Below, one piece after another: positions 5,123 through 5,485 of a DNA stretch of 5,485 bases. The first letter of the stretch is position 1. Each line of letters starts with the position of its first letter. The stretch spans positions 1-5,485 of the forward strand of contig JBGOTP010000340.1 in assembly GCA_041476545.1 (NCBI GenBank), in the 5' to 3' direction. Both the position numbers and the translations under genes were made by a program. The DNA comes from JBGOTP01 sp041476545 (GTDB lineage Bacteria; Acidobacteriota; Vicinamibacteria; Vicinamibacterales; CAVVIG01). The notes beneath the pieces are model-generated. The model saw only the letters and a program-made list of their open reading frames with translations. It was not told the DNA's origin and searched no databases.

Positions 5123-5186
5123 CAGGAACTCCACTTCGCGAAGCCGCTCGGGCGGATGTCAGGTGGACCTCCGCGGCCGCCGCCAG

Positions 5187-5485
5187 CTATTCCTTACGCT
5201 TGGCAGTGAAGGTGCCGGTCGCTCCCCCGGATATGTCGAGCGTCCCGTGCATGGCCGTGTTGCTGTCCAGGGTGCCCCGGTAGATCACGTCTCCTTCGTT
5301 GCCGGGTCCCCGGCCCCGTCGCGGTACCGGAACAACTCCCACGAGGCGCGCGGCCCAGAACTTGAAGTCAAACGCCTGCCCCTTGAGGGTGCCCGTCAAT
5401 TCGATCTCGCCGACGATAGCTGACGAGTAGTGGCCGGTGATTTTCTTGCCATCCACCTTGAAGGTGACGGTTGCCGTCGATGGGC
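5187..5485 (-). CDS. Hypothetical beta-rich protein, N-terminus beyond the window
   Basis: The minus-strand frame is open from the right window edge to TAG at 5187-5189, giving at least 98 codons of the C-terminal part. It begins with TATVTFKVDGKKITGHYSS, continues GEIELTGTLKGQAFDFKFW, then GDVIYRGTLDSN, MHGTLDISGG and ends ATGTFTAKRKE. The alternation of short polar-hydrophobic strands with G-T/G-x-L turns suggests a small beta-barrel or beta-sandwich. It resembles hypothetical, often secreted proteins I remember from Acidobacteriota that end GTFTxKRK, with a W-x-x-x-x-E/D-T start and a signal peptide expected to the right; that part is not visible here. An in-frame ATG at 5456 exists but lies inside the conserved TVTFK-DGKKITG strand pair, so it is probably not the true start. 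An Arg/Gly/Pro-rich loop (PRRGRGPG) interrupts the middle. Function unknown. Confidence 0.75.
   Translation of the reverse strand, partial: PSTATVTFKVDGKKITGHYSSAIVGEIELTGTLKGQAFDFKFWAARLVGVVPVPRRGRGPGNEGDVIYRGTLDSNTAMHGTLDISGGATGTFTAKRKE

Larger units (their letters stand above)
4783..5186. other. Gene-free stretch with repeats
   Basis: I find no supportable gene on either strand in this interval. Long open frames exist on both strands but they read as low-complexity Arg/Ala/Ser/Pro/Gln text, lack ribosome binding sites and follow no family I recognise. The plus strand is rich in CAG/ACAGCG words. The stretch contains an 11-base tandem duplication at its left end and a degenerate 41-base tandem repeat at 5000-5122. 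A 10-base palindrome CTTCGCGAAG lies at 5134-5143. It should hold the promoter of the minus-strand pseudogene and the 3' trailer of the gene at 5187, but no clear promoter or T-run terminator is visible. Confidence 0.5.

Noticed and set aside
4813..5283. 156-codon plus-strand open frame across the repeat region
   Set aside because: It is low complexity (Gln, Arg, Ala, Ser), runs antisense into the real gene ending at 5187, lacks a ribosome binding site and crosses the 41-base repeat whose period is not a multiple of three.

Overview
The window is GC-rich and tightly coding on its left half, then becomes a patchwork of accessory genes and gene fragments. Base composition and the style of the two unnamed proteins at the right suggest a high-GC Gram-negative-type bacterium. 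Two right-hand proteins resemble hypothetical families I remember from Acidobacteriota (Vicinamibacteria-like) genomes. That placement is an inference from memory and is tentative. The presence of Mpl, which acts on meso-diaminopimelate peptides, implies a DAP-type peptidoglycan that is recycled.

Left block (1-2867, all minus strand): an operon read right to left, ldcA (LD-carboxypeptidase, S66) -> mpl (murein tripeptide ligase) -> pxpB (5-oxoprolinase subunit B, cut by the window edge). The two junctions are 4-base ATGA and GTGA overlaps, so translation is probably coupled. LdcA trims muropeptide tetrapeptides to tripeptides and Mpl reattaches the tripeptide to UDP-MurNAc. The third gene belongs to pyroglutamate (5-oxoproline) clearance, an unusual but logical partner for a glutamate-containing peptide salvage operon.

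Middle block (2868-4160): a short AT-rich promoter-like gap; a minus-strand DUF1801 (YdhG-like) gene; a decayed 3' fragment of a HigB/RelE-type toxin on the plus strand, abutting the DUF1801 start; then an apparently intact plus-strand type II toxin-antitoxin pair with a ribbon-helix-helix MazE-like antitoxin and a MazF endoribonuclease. The antitoxin has a good promoter but almost no leader, while the toxin has a strong ribosome binding site inside the antitoxin gene.

Right block (4161-5485): a small hairpin between converging genes; a minus-strand pseudogene whose N- and C-terminal parts lie in different frames with the middle missing; about 450 bases without a gene, containing an array of GTCAC/GTGAC half-sites, an 11-base tandem duplication and a degenerate 41-base tandem repeat carrying ACAGCGCC motifs spaced at near-helical intervals; and the 3' end of a probable small beta-rich protein running off the right edge. 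The clustering of one dead toxin, one live toxin-antitoxin pair, a deleted gene and repeats marks this part as a turnover-prone accessory region next to a conserved cell-wall operon.
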